64,000 nt of DNA from an uncultured Pelagibacteraceae bacterium (GTDB lineage Bacteria > Pseudomonadota > Alphaproteobacteria > Pelagibacterales > Pelagibacteraceae), in assembly GCA_902589155.1 (NCBI GenBank), contig CACIRV010000002.1, forward strand, positions 62,001-126,000, written 5' to 3'. The notes beneath the pieces were generated by a model. It had not been told where the DNA came from, ran no database searches, and was given only the letters and a program-made list of their open reading frames with translations. Of the stretch, positions 40,135-48,967 are shown piece after piece. The translations under genes were made by a program, and so were the position numbers. Within the stretch, counting starts at the first letter, position 1. Each line of letters opens with the position of its first letter.

Positions 40135-40674
40135 TTGAAGCTAAATATGGATTTAAAAAAAAATATCAGATCTATTCCAGACTACCCTAAAAAAGGCATT
40201 TTATTCAGAGATATTACTACTCTAATTAAAAATCCTGAGGCGTTTAAATATACAAATGATAAAATAATAGAATTATCAAAAAAATTAGAATTTGATAAAG
40301 TTTCAGCTATAGAGTCTAGAGGTTTTATTTTTGCATCTACAGTTTCCTACATTTTAAACAAACCTTTTATTTTACTAAGAAAAAAAAACAAACTTCCATC
40401 AGAAACTCATTCGGTTGATTTTAAACTTGAGTACGGTGAGGCAACTATTGAGGTACATAAAGACTCCATTTCTAAAGGGGAAAAAATCCTTGTAATAGAT
40501 GACTTGATCGCAACTGGTGGAACGGCAGAAGCTGCTGGAAAATTGATAGAAATATCTGGAGGAGTAGTTGCTGGATTTATTTTTGTAATCAACCTATTTG
40601 ATTTAGGGGGCAATAATCTCTTAAAAAAAAAGGGATACAAAGCTGAAAGTTTAATAGAATTTCCTGGTCATTAA
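40135..40674 (+). CDS. apt: Adenine phosphoribosyltransferase
   Basis: IPDYPKKGILFRDITTLIKNPEAF, VLVIDDLIATGGTA-type PRPP motif (ILVIDDLIATGGTAEAAGKL). Confidence 0.94.
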   Translation: MKLNMDLKKNIRSIPDYPKKGILFRDITTLIKNPEAFKYTNDKIIELSKKLEFDKVSAIESRGFIFASTVSYILNKPFILLRKKNKLPSETHSVDFKLEYGEATIEVHKDSISKGEKILVIDDLIATGGTAEAAGKLIEISGGVVAGFIFVINLFDLGGNNLLKKKGYKAESLIEFPGH

Positions 40675-41561
40675 GAATTCTTTTTTAAGAACTCTATAAT
40701 ATAACTTTTTAAACTAATTTTACCGTAATGTTTATAAATTTTATTAGATAAATTTTTTTTTACCAATGCAGAAGTGTATCTTTCTCCTTCTCTGGGAGGT
40801 AAATATTTAATTTTTGTTTTAAACATTTTAGCTACTTCTAGAATAGAATATGATTTTATGTTAGCAATAATATAGTGTCTGTTTAATTTTTTTTTCCAAG
40901 CTTGGTAAACTATATTAATAGTATCCTCTATATGAGTAAATCTTCTCGTTTGTGTTCCAGGTCTAACAACAGGTAAAGGTTTTTTTCTTAAATAATGATC
41001 TTCAAAAATACCTATTACTGTTGACATCGATCCTCTAGAAATTTGATTAGGCCCATACACATTATAAAAATATATAATCTCATATTTTAATTTAAAGAGT
41101 CTTTTAAAATTCTCTAATTGTTCAAGATTTTTTGCTTTGCTAAAAGCATAAGGAGATAAATTTTTATCTTTCCCTTTATTCCCTAATGAAGCTGATGTAG
41201 CTGAATAAATAAGTTTAATATTGTTTTTTAAACAAAAATTAAATACTGCATTTGAGCCAATAAAGTTAGAGTCAATACACTCATTCATTTTAAGAAAGCT
41301 TTGGTAAATTCTTGCAAATTCACCAAAATGAAAAATTGAATGAATATTCTTAGGATTTTTGATTAAATTAACAATATCTTTTGTATAACCCTTTATATAT
41401 TTAACTCTATTGTTTTTTATGTGATTTTTTTTTGTTCCTGAAGAGTAATTATCTAGACTAATAATACTAAATTTTGTTTTTTTAAGTAAAAAATTGATTA
41501 GATTTGATCCTACAAATCCTGCTCCACCCGTGACTAAAATTTTTTTTTTACTATTTAACAT
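40671..41561 (-). CDS. NAD-dependent sugar epimerase/dehydratase (SDR, GalE-like)
   Basis: KILVTGGAGFVGSNLINFLL; IYSATSASLGNK, YFYNVYGPNQ; apparent catalytic YAFSK. Confidence 0.85.
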   Translation of the reverse strand: MLNSKKKILVTGGAGFVGSNLINFLLKKTKFSIISLDNYSSGTKKNHIKNNRVKYIKGYTKDIVNLIKNPKNIHSIFHFGEFARIYQSFLKMNECIDSNFIGSNAVFNFCLKNNIKLIYSATSASLGNKGKDKNLSPYAFSKAKNLEQLENFKRLFKLKYEIIYFYNVYGPNQISRGSMSTVIGIFEDHYLRKKPLPVVRPGTQTRRFTHIEDTINIVYQAWKKKLNRHYIIANIKSYSILEVAKMFKTKIKYLPPREGERYTSALVKKNLSNKIYKHYGKISLKSYIIEFLKKNS

Positions 41562-41592
41562 TAGAACTAAATATATCTTTGAAATAATTAAA

Positions 41593-42456
41593 TCAATCTA
41601 ATCTTGGTCTAAACCACGAGCTTTTATTTAATGCTGCATTCATAAATCCTGATGCTCTACAATAATAAATTTTACTTTTAAATTTATTATTAATAATTAA
41701 AAAAAATAGACTTTTTAAAATTGATTTAAAAAATATGAAGAAACCAGAAACAAAAGCTTTAGTAAAACCAAAATGTTTTTTTCTAAAATAAAACTTTGAC
41801 CAATTCCAATGCCAGTTTCTTGAAAATTCTAACTCATTTAAATATTTTTTATCAACTGCTTTAGCTCCGAGATGTGAAATTAAAGAATGGCTGTAAATAT
41901 AAATTTTTTTATTATCTTTTTTAGTTCTCAAGCAAAGATCATCATTTTCTAAATACATAAATATTTTTTCATCAAAAAAATTATCATTAAATTGGTGTTT
42001 ATCTAAAATCATTGCATAGCCATCAATTTGATCAACTTCAAATAAACCTTTTTTTTTATTTGTTAATTCTTTTTGTATTTTGTAGTTTGGATAATCTTTG
42101 TTGTCACTTAGTGGACTTAAAATGGCAAATTCTAGATTTTTAGATATTTCAAAAATTTGATTTAAAGTATTTGCTTTTAAGATTGTATCTGGATTTAAAA
42201 TCATTACATATCTAGTTTTTGATTTTTCTATTCCAAAATTATTTCCAGATCCCATACCTAAATTTTTACCTGTAAGATAGCACTCAATATTTTTGTATTT
42301 TTCTTTCAAATAATTTGTAAACTCATGATTAGAAGAGTTTTCTACTATGATCTTCTTGATATCTGGATCAATTGATCTTAAACATCCATCAATAATTTTT
42401 TGACTTTTGATTGTTACTATAATTATTGTTAAATTTTCTTTAGTTATTTGCATCAA
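41593..42456 (-). CDS. Glycosyltransferase family 2 (rhamnosyltransferase-like)
   Basis: IIVENSSNHEFTNYL, NLGMGSGNNFGIEKSKTRYVMILNPDT; C-terminal SRNWHWNWSKFYFRKK...SSWFRPRLD. Confidence 0.85.
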   Translation of the reverse strand: MMQITKENLTIIIVTIKSQKIIDGCLRSIDPDIKKIIVENSSNHEFTNYLKEKYKNIECYLTGKNLGMGSGNNFGIEKSKTRYVMILNPDTILKANTLNQIFEISKNLEFAILSPLSDNKDYPNYKIQKELTNKKKGLFEVDQIDGYAMILDKHQFNDNFFDEKIFMYLENDDLCLRTKKDNKKIYIYSHSLISHLGAKAVDKKYLNELEFSRNWHWNWSKFYFRKKHFGFTKAFVSGFFIFFKSILKSLFFLIINNKFKSKIYYCRASGFMNAALNKSSWFRPRLD

Positions 42457-42518
42457 AAAAATGCCTTCATTATGATAGAAAGTATACTTCCAAACATAAA
42501 TAATATAAATAGTAGCAA

Positions 42519-43523
42519 ATGAAAAGGTTTATCGTAACAGGGGGGTATGGTTTTATTGGTAGTAACTTAATAAAACTATTGTTAAAAAAAAAATTTAAAG
42601 TCCTTAACATTGATAAACTATCATACTCGGCTCAAAAATATAATTTAAAGGATATTAAAAGTAAAAACTACTTTTTCAAAAAGACTGATATTAATAACAA
42701 AAAAGAAATTCTAAAAATTCTAAAAAGATACAAACCTCACGGAATTTTTAATTTAGCAGCAGATACTCATGTGGATAGATCAATAGACGATTCCTCTAAC
42801 TTTATTAAAAATAATATTCTAGGCGTTTATAATTTACTAGAAGCTATTATAAATTATAAAAAAAAAGTTAGGCTAGTTCATATTTCTACTGATGAAGTTT
42901 ATGGAGATATTTCAGGTTCAAAAAGATCTGATGAGAGCTTTCCATATATTCCGAGCTCACCTTATTCGGCTTCAAAAGCTTCTTCTGATCATTTGGTTAA
43001 TGCTTATATTAGAACACATAAAATTGATGCTGTGATATCAAATTGTTCAAACAATTATGGTCCAAGACAATTTCCAGAAAAATTAATTCCCAAAATGATT
43101 TACAATATTTTAAACAACAAACCTCTTCCAATATATGCAAAAGGTAAAAATTCTAGAGAGTGGATTTATGTAGATGATCATTGCGAAGCTCTTATAAAAT
43201 TATTTTTTAAAGGTAAATCAGGAGAAAAATATAATATAGGTTCTGACATTAATTGTAACAATATTTTTCTTGTAAAAAAAATTTTAAAATCTTTTGCTGA
43301 CAGAAAAATAAAAATAGGGAAAAAAGTAAAAATTATATTTGTAAAAGATAGACCTGGTCATGATTTTAGATATGCTCTCAATAGTAGAAAAATAAAAAAA
43401 ACTTTAAAATGGAAACCCAAAATAAACCTTAATCAAGGTATAACTAAGACAGTAGATTGGTATATTAAAAATCAAAAATATTTTGAAAAAATAAATGAAA
43501 AAAATTTTAGTCACAGGTGGTGA
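42519..43523 (+). CDS. rfbB: dTDP-glucose 4,6-dehydratase-like
   Basis: FIVTGGYGFIGSNLIKLLL, NLAADTHVDRSIDD, ISTDEVYGD, SPYSASKASSDHLV, NCSNNYGPRQFPEKLIP. Confidence 0.92.
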   Translation: MKRFIVTGGYGFIGSNLIKLLLKKKFKVLNIDKLSYSAQKYNLKDIKSKNYFFKKTDINNKKEILKILKRYKPHGIFNLAADTHVDRSIDDSSNFIKNNILGVYNLLEAIINYKKKVRLVHISTDEVYGDISGSKRSDESFPYIPSSPYSASKASSDHLVNAYIRTHKIDAVISNCSNNYGPRQFPEKLIPKMIYNILNNKPLPIYAKGKNSREWIYVDDHCEALIKLFFKGKSGEKYNIGSDINCNNIFLVKKILKSFADRKIKIGKKVKIIFVKDRPGHDFRYALNSRKIKKTLKWKPKINLNQGITKTVDWYIKNQKYFEKINEKNFSHRW

Positions 43524-44190
43524 AGGAAGATTTGCAAAAGTTTTAAAAAATAAAAAAAGTAAATTTAATTTTATTTTTAGAAACAAAAAACAACTTAATG
43601 TTTTAAGTGAAACTTCAATAATAAATAATATAAAAAAATTTAAACCACACTACCTTATGCATTTAGCTGGTTTGTCGAGACCAATGAAAATTCACGACAA
43701 AAATATTAAAAAAAGTATCAAACTCAATATAATTGGTACGGCAAATATTGTCAGAGCATGTATTGAAAAAAATTTAAAACTTATTTATTTCTCAACTAGT
43801 TATGTTTATGAAGGCAAGAAAGGAAGATATAAAGAAACCGATCCAGTGCTGCCTTGGAATAATTATGGATGGTCAAAACTTGGAGGTGAATGCGCAGTGC
43901 AGATGTATAAAAATTCTTTAATTTTAAGAACTTGTATGACGGAAAGACCCTTTGTCCACAAATCTGCTTTTGCAAATGTTAGGACTAATTTTATTTACCA
44001 TGACGATTTTATAAAAATTTTTTTAAAAATTCTAAATAAGAAAGGTATATTCAATATTGGAGGAAAACCACAGACATTGTATCAATTTGCTAAAAATGAA
44101 AATAAAGCAGTAAAAAAAGTATTGTCTAAAGGTGAATTGCCATTGAAAATGGATATGGATTTAAAAAAAATTTCTAAATACATAAAATGA
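43495..44190 (+). CDS. dTDP-4-dehydrorhamnose reductase-like SDR
   Basis: KILVTGGEGRFAKVLKN, HLAGLSRPM, YFSTSYVYEGKKGRYKETDPVLPWNNYGWSKLGGE; overlaps rfbB by 29 bp. Confidence 0.8.
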   Translation: MKKILVTGGEGRFAKVLKNKKSKFNFIFRNKKQLNVLSETSIINNIKKFKPHYLMHLAGLSRPMKIHDKNIKKSIKLNIIGTANIVRACIEKNLKLIYFSTSYVYEGKKGRYKETDPVLPWNNYGWSKLGGECAVQMYKNSLILRTCMTERPFVHKSAFANVRTNFIYHDDFIKIFLKILNKKGIFNIGGKPQTLYQFAKNENKAVKKVLSKGELPLKMDMDLKKISKYIK

Positions 44191-44720
44191 AAATTTATAA
44201 AACAAAAATAAAAGATTTATTAGTTATTAAGCAAAAAAATAATATCGATAGTAGAGGATCTTTGAGAGAAACCTATAATAAAAAATTATTAAATAAAAAA
44301 TTTATTTTTGAATACTGCACAACGTCAAAAAAAAATATTTTGAGAGGTTTCCATTTTCAAAGTAAGTTTCAACAAGCTAAATATGTGAATGTTTTAAAAG
44401 GTAAAATATTAGACGTTGTAATAGACTTAAGAAAAAGATCTAAAACATTCGGAAAGTCTTTTAAAATTATTTTATCTAAAGAAAATGCCGTCAGCCTTTT
44501 TATTCCCAGGGGTTTTGCCCATGCTTACTATAGTTTTGAAGATGAAAATATAATTTATTATAAGTTAGATAACTTTTATAAACCTAAATATGAGCATGGG
44601 ATTATTCATAATGATAAAAAAATTAAAATTAAATGGCCTAAACGTAAAATGATCGTCTCTAAAAAAGACAAAAAATTAAAATCTTTTCAAAATTTTTGTG
44701 AGACATTTGGGAGTCTCTAG
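44187..44720 (+). CDS. rfbC: dTDP-4-dehydrorhamnose 3,5-epimerase-like
   Basis: DSRGSLRETYNK, NILRGFHFQ, VVIDLRKRSKTFGKSFKIILS, IPRGFAHAYYSFED. Confidence 0.88.
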   Translation: MKIYKTKIKDLLVIKQKNNIDSRGSLRETYNKKLLNKKFIFEYCTTSKKNILRGFHFQSKFQQAKYVNVLKGKILDVVIDLRKRSKTFGKSFKIILSKENAVSLFIPRGFAHAYYSFEDENIIYYKLDNFYKPKYEHGIIHNDKKIKIKWPKRKMIVSKKDKKLKSFQNFCETFGSL

Positions 44721-45538
44721 TTTTTATAAAAATCTGATACATCTTTAAAGATTATTGGCATCAATTTAAATTTTGTATATTTTTTAAACCAGTAAGACAT
44801 ATACCTTTCGGCTAGAAATCCATAAATTCTTTTCAAACCAAAGCCTTTTAATTCAAATCCAAACTCTTTTTCACATCTTTCAAGCCAAGGGAAAATAGAG
44901 TCGTAATAAAGTTGAAGATGTTCTTTAGATTTGCAGATAAACATATTGTGTGGATTAAATGATACGGAGTCTTCCATAAAATTTGAAAAATCTTTTTTTT
45001 CAGAATTGTCCAACAAATTTATAGCTTTTGATAAATTTCCTGAGCCATGCATCATTTCAAAATGAAATCTTAAATTTCTCTTTTTTTTATCTAAAAACAA
45101 AATTGGATTTTTAATCATTGTTTTAAAATTATGCTTAAGAAATTTAGAAAGTTTAAATTGATTTACAAATAATGGTTCACCTAAAATGCTCTCATAATTT
45201 TCATAATTGTCTGGAATTTTTTTAAGTAGAGAGTTTGAAAACTCATCAAAGTCAATTAAATTTACTTCTTTACTATTAATAGCCCAAAATTTTCTGTATT
45301 GACAAAATCCAATCCATCTATTTTCTAAATTTTTCATATTATTTTTCCAAATCCAGTAGTGAAACGTATATTCCCCATAATAAGGATTTTTTTCACTTAT
45401 ATTAAGACTAGTATTGTCTCTAATAAATTCTTTGGATTTGATGTTGTTGCCAAGGCCGACAGGCAAATATCCAATCTTTTTAATTGGTTCTAAATGATCT
45501 TCATTAATTGTTAAGCAGTACATATTTAAATTTTGCAT
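44717..45538 (-). CDS. DUF4422-type putative glycosyltransferase
   Basis: PYYGEYTFHYWIWKN...WIGFCQYRKFW...SFNPHNMFICK...GFLAERYMSYWF. Confidence 0.75.
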   Translation of the reverse strand: MQNLNMYCLTINEDHLEPIKKIGYLPVGLGNNIKSKEFIRDNTSLNISEKNPYYGEYTFHYWIWKNNMKNLENRWIGFCQYRKFWAINSKEVNLIDFDEFSNSLLKKIPDNYENYESILGEPLFVNQFKLSKFLKHNFKTMIKNPILFLDKKKRNLRFHFEMMHGSGNLSKAINLLDNSEKKDFSNFMEDSVSFNPHNMFICKSKEHLQLYYDSIFPWLERCEKEFGFELKGFGLKRIYGFLAERYMSYWFKKYTKFKLMPIIFKDVSDFYKN

Positions 45539-45539
45539 A

Positions 45540-46220
45540 TTAATTTTGTATAATTGTTTTTAGTTGCTCATAAGTAACAGGATTCATAAAATCCTTATGT
45601 TGTTTGTAATAGTCTGAAAATTTTAAAGTTTTAAAATCTTTATTTTTTATGTCTAGTTTTTTCTTATTTTTTCTTTTTAAAATTACTCCTAAACCATGAT
45701 CGGCTATGCAGGTAAATGTTTCTATATTGTCATACGTTCTTGCTTCAACAATAGCTTTCCAAACATCACCATTCCAATGACCGTATAATCTTGGAACTAT
45801 TTGATTCCATATTTTTTTAGGTAAGCAATCGTGTATCACTATAATTCCACTGTCTTGAATGGTTTGAATTGCATTATTTATATCTTTTATAGTTTGCTCA
45901 TAAGTATGCAATCCATCAAGAAAAATTAGATCAAATTTATCTTTGTTTTTTTTAAAAAAAATATCACTTGTCATTCTATGTGTTCCTCCACTTTTAGGAT
46001 CAACGCCTATCTTATTTTTAATATTTACTTGAGAAAAATTTTCATCTTGATCACAACCTATTTCTAGATAATTGTTGAATTTTTTTAAATTGATAATTTC
46101 TTGAATAATATGAATGCGAGATGGATATTTGCTCCAATCATATGGCAGTCTTTTAAAAAACTTTTCTCCATAAAAATAATATAAAATTCTTTTAAACAAA
46201 AACTGGTATTTTAATTTCAT
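45540..46220 (-). CDS. Class I SAM-dependent methyltransferase (Methyltransf_24-like)
   Basis: NYLEIGCDQDENFSQV, FDLIFLDGLHTYEQTIKDI, GIIVIHDCLPK. Confidence 0.8.
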   Translation of the reverse strand: MKLKYQFLFKRILYYFYGEKFFKRLPYDWSKYPSRIHIIQEIINLKKFNNYLEIGCDQDENFSQVNIKNKIGVDPKSGGTHRMTSDIFFKKNKDKFDLIFLDGLHTYEQTIKDINNAIQTIQDSGIIVIHDCLPKKIWNQIVPRLYGHWNGDVWKAIVEARTYDNIETFTCIADHGLGVILKRKNKKKLDIKNKDFKTLKFSDYYKQHKDFMNPVTYEQLKTIIQN

Positions 46221-46238
46221 GAGCTTTTTACATTTTTT

Positions 46239-46315
46239 TGGTAGCGAGGGGCGGATTCGAACCGCCGACCCCAGGCTTATGAGTCCTGTGCTCTAACCAA
46301 CTGAGCTACCTCGCC
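46239..46315 (-). tRNA. tRNA-Met(CAT), elongator-like (tRNA-Ile2 not excluded)
   Basis: GGCGAGGTAGCTCAGTTGGTTAGAGCACAGGACTCATAAGCCTGGGGTCGGCGGTTCGAATCCGCCCCTCGCTACCA folds as cloverleaf, anticodon CAT, encoded CCA. Confidence 0.95.
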
Positions 46316-46348
46316 TTTATCCCTTTGTATTTGTTTTTTTTTTAATAT

Positions 46349-47494
46349 TCAATCTTTATAGTAAATAAATTTTGACTCAAAAAGATTATGGTAATTAATA
46401 TAAATTTTGTGTCTTAGATATTGATAATGCATTCTCATAAAACTCAAAAAATTTACAATATAATCGAAAGCTGATAATTTTATATCAGAGTTGTCTTTTA
46501 AGAAAACTTTGTTAAATAACTTCATTACTTTTGTAGGTGAGCAGTTTAAATATTTGTTATCTTTATTAAAGTTTATCGAGTTTTTTTTGTTAAAGTTATG
46601 AAATACTTTTAATAAGTCTTTTCTAGAGGCATACTCTATAAAATTTCTTTCTGATAAATTATATGAATGACAATTATGTCTATTAAATTTATAAGAAATA
46701 ATTTTTTTTCCTTGAATAGAAAACTCACCACAGGCTAGACCAAAAGACTCACCCAAACTTCTTCCATATATCATTGCATCACAAGTATTGATAAACTTCT
46801 TTTTATAAACTTCATCAAAACTACCTTTTAAAAAAATAATTCTAGGATGACTACAAAATTTTTTTATATTTAAAAATAGAAAATATATATCTTTTCTTTT
46901 TTTTACAGTTTCTATGAGAGCTTGATGCACAAATTTTAGATCAAAACTACTTTCTCCGCCATGACAGCCAAAAACAATTTGATTTTTTTTAATCTTTAAT
47001 TTTTTTTTTAAATTTTCTTTTGTTTTGTGAAGATCAACAATGTAAGGAACAAATGGTATTTTGTTATTTGTAAATTTTTTACTGAGCCACTCAGACACGC
47101 AGATATATTTATATCCATGTAACTCTTTTAAATTTTGTGGATACAATGAATGAATTAAAGTTTTAATTTTATTGGATACATTATGATCTTTTTGTCCGCC
47201 TTTTTGAACATATATATAATCTAAATTTAATTTTTTACCATAATGATCCATTTCTTTAAAACCATTCACTCCAATTACTTTAAATTTTTTTTTGAATTTA
47301 GATATAACTTCCTTCTTATGAAATTTTTCCTCTTTATTATAAAAAATTAAAGACTTATTTTTCAATAATAGTTGATTATAATATGCGTATTGATATGAAG
47401 AGTTTGCTACACCTCTAAAATTCATCTCACCTATAAAAAACCCAATATTCATTTTCTGATGAATTAAAATACTTAAATAAATCAATATGCACAA
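46349..47494 (-). CDS. GT-B-type glycosyltransferase-like protein
   Basis: YICVSEWLSKKF, GCHGGESSFDLKFVHQALIETVK, DAMIYGRSLGESFGLACGEFSIQGKKIISY; real start possibly MNIGFFIGEMN (about 47452). Confidence 0.7.
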   Translation of the reverse strand: MCILIYLSILIHQKMNIGFFIGEMNFRGVANSSYQYAYYNQLLLKNKSLIFYNKEEKFHKKEVISKFKKKFKVIGVNGFKEMDHYGKKLNLDYIYVQKGGQKDHNVSNKIKTLIHSLYPQNLKELHGYKYICVSEWLSKKFTNNKIPFVPYIVDLHKTKENLKKKLKIKKNQIVFGCHGGESSFDLKFVHQALIETVKKRKDIYFLFLNIKKFCSHPRIIFLKGSFDEVYKKKFINTCDAMIYGRSLGESFGLACGEFSIQGKKIISYKFNRHNCHSYNLSERNFIEYASRKDLLKVFHNFNKKNSINFNKDNKYLNCSPTKVMKLFNKVFLKDNSDIKLSAFDYIVNFLSFMRMHYQYLRHKIYINYHNLFESKFIYYKD

Positions 47495-47559
47495 CCATCA
47501 ATAGATAAGTAATAGTGCCAAATTAAAATATAATTATACTATAAATGAAAACTATAATT

Positions 47560-47748
47560 TTATAAGCTGAGTATGATTCCAAACACAGTTGCTGCTGAGA
47601 CTGCTGCAACCGAAAGAGCTATATTGCTATTTCTTTCTTTTTTTTTTTCTTGATTTAACCTATTAACTAAATTTGTAACGTTGACTTTACCCTTTTGAGG
47701 GTTTTCTTCAGGCATCATATGTTCTTTAAATTTAACCTCTGAACTCAT
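47560..47748 (-). CDS. Small hypothetical protein with C-terminal TM segment
   Basis: 62 aa; IALSVAAVSAATVFGIILSL hydrophobic tail, no recognised family. Confidence 0.5.
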   Translation of the reverse strand: MSSEVKFKEHMMPEENPQKGKVNVTNLVNRLNQEKKKERNSNIALSVAAVSAATVFGIILSL

Positions 47749-47848
47749 ATTGGGATTATTTGATCATACATGAAATTAATTTAATATACTTCAAGGGTAC
47801 ATAATGGGTCTTAGTTCAAAAAAAACCCCAAAATGACGTGCTTTTTAA

Positions 47849-48967
47849 TTATTCAGAAAGAGCTTTCGCGGCCGGAGTGTAATCAAATTTAAATGCTTCT
47901 GCTACACCTTTGAAAGTAATTTTACCCTTATAAACGTTTAATCCAGCTAAATAATTCTTATTTTCTTTTAAAGTTTTTTTGTAACCTTGGTCTGCTAATT
48001 TAATTAATAGTGGCAAAGTGGCTTTATTCAAAGCCATTGTGGAAGTTCTAGGTACGCCACCAGGCATATTAGCTACACAATAGTGTACTACTTCATCAAC
48101 TAAATAAGTTGGATTTGCATGGGTTGTTGGTTTGCTAGTTTCAATACATCCTCCTTGATCAATCGCTACATCAACAACTACTGATCCTCTTTTCATATTT
48201 TTAATCATTTCTTTTGTGACTAATTTGGGGGCTTCAGCACCAGGTATTAAAACACCTCCTATTAAAAGATCACACTCGGAAACTAATTTTTTAATATTAG
48301 CATTGTCGCTTTCTGTTGGTATAATTTTATCTCCAAACATTTCATGTAATTGTTTCAATCTTTCTTTTGATTTATCTACTACGTAAACTTTTCCTCTCAT
48401 GCCAGTTGCTATAATTGCTGCATTTTCTCCTACAACCCCTCCGCCTAAAATTACTACATTAGCTGGTTCAACTCCTGGTGCCCCACCTAATAATAAACCT
48501 CTACCTTTTTGATTTTTTTCGAGTGAATGAGCTCCTGCTTGTATTGACATTCTTCCAGCTACAGCGCTCATCGGTGCTAATAAAGGTAAACGACCATTAT
48601 CATCTGTAACTGTTTCGTAAGCTATACATATAGACTTTGTTTTAATTAAGCCTTCTGTAAGTTCTTTTGCAGCAGCTAAATGAAGATAAGTATAAATAAT
48701 CTGATTTTCTCTTATCATTTTCACTTCATTAGCTTGGGGTTCTTTTACCTTTACAATTATTTCAGCTTTTTTAAATATTTCCTCAGCTGTATCAATTATT
48801 TTCGCTCCAGCACCTTTATAATTATCATTGGTAAAACCTGCTTCGAAACCACCGTCAGTTTCGACTAAAACTTCATGACCTTTTTCAGTGAGAACCTTAA
48901 CGCTATCTGGGGTTAAACCAATCCTATGCTCTTGAAGCTTGATCTCTTTTGGAACTCCAATAATCAT
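47849..48967 (-). CDS. ald: Alanine dehydrogenase
   Basis: MIIGVPKEIKLQEHRIGLTP, TYLHLAAAKELTE, VEPANVVILGGGVVGENAA, AIDQGGC. Confidence 0.95.
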   Translation of the reverse strand: MIIGVPKEIKLQEHRIGLTPDSVKVLTEKGHEVLVETDGGFEAGFTNDNYKGAGAKIIDTAEEIFKKAEIIVKVKEPQANEVKMIRENQIIYTYLHLAAAKELTEGLIKTKSICIAYETVTDDNGRLPLLAPMSAVAGRMSIQAGAHSLEKNQKGRGLLLGGAPGVEPANVVILGGGVVGENAAIIATGMRGKVYVVDKSKERLKQLHEMFGDKIIPTESDNANIKKLVSECDLLIGGVLIPGAEAPKLVTKEMIKNMKRGSVVVDVAIDQGGCIETSKPTTHANPTYLVDEVVHYCVANMPGGVPRTSTMALNKATLPLLIKLADQGYKKTLKENKNYLAGLNVYKGKITFKGVAEAFKFDYTPAAKALSE

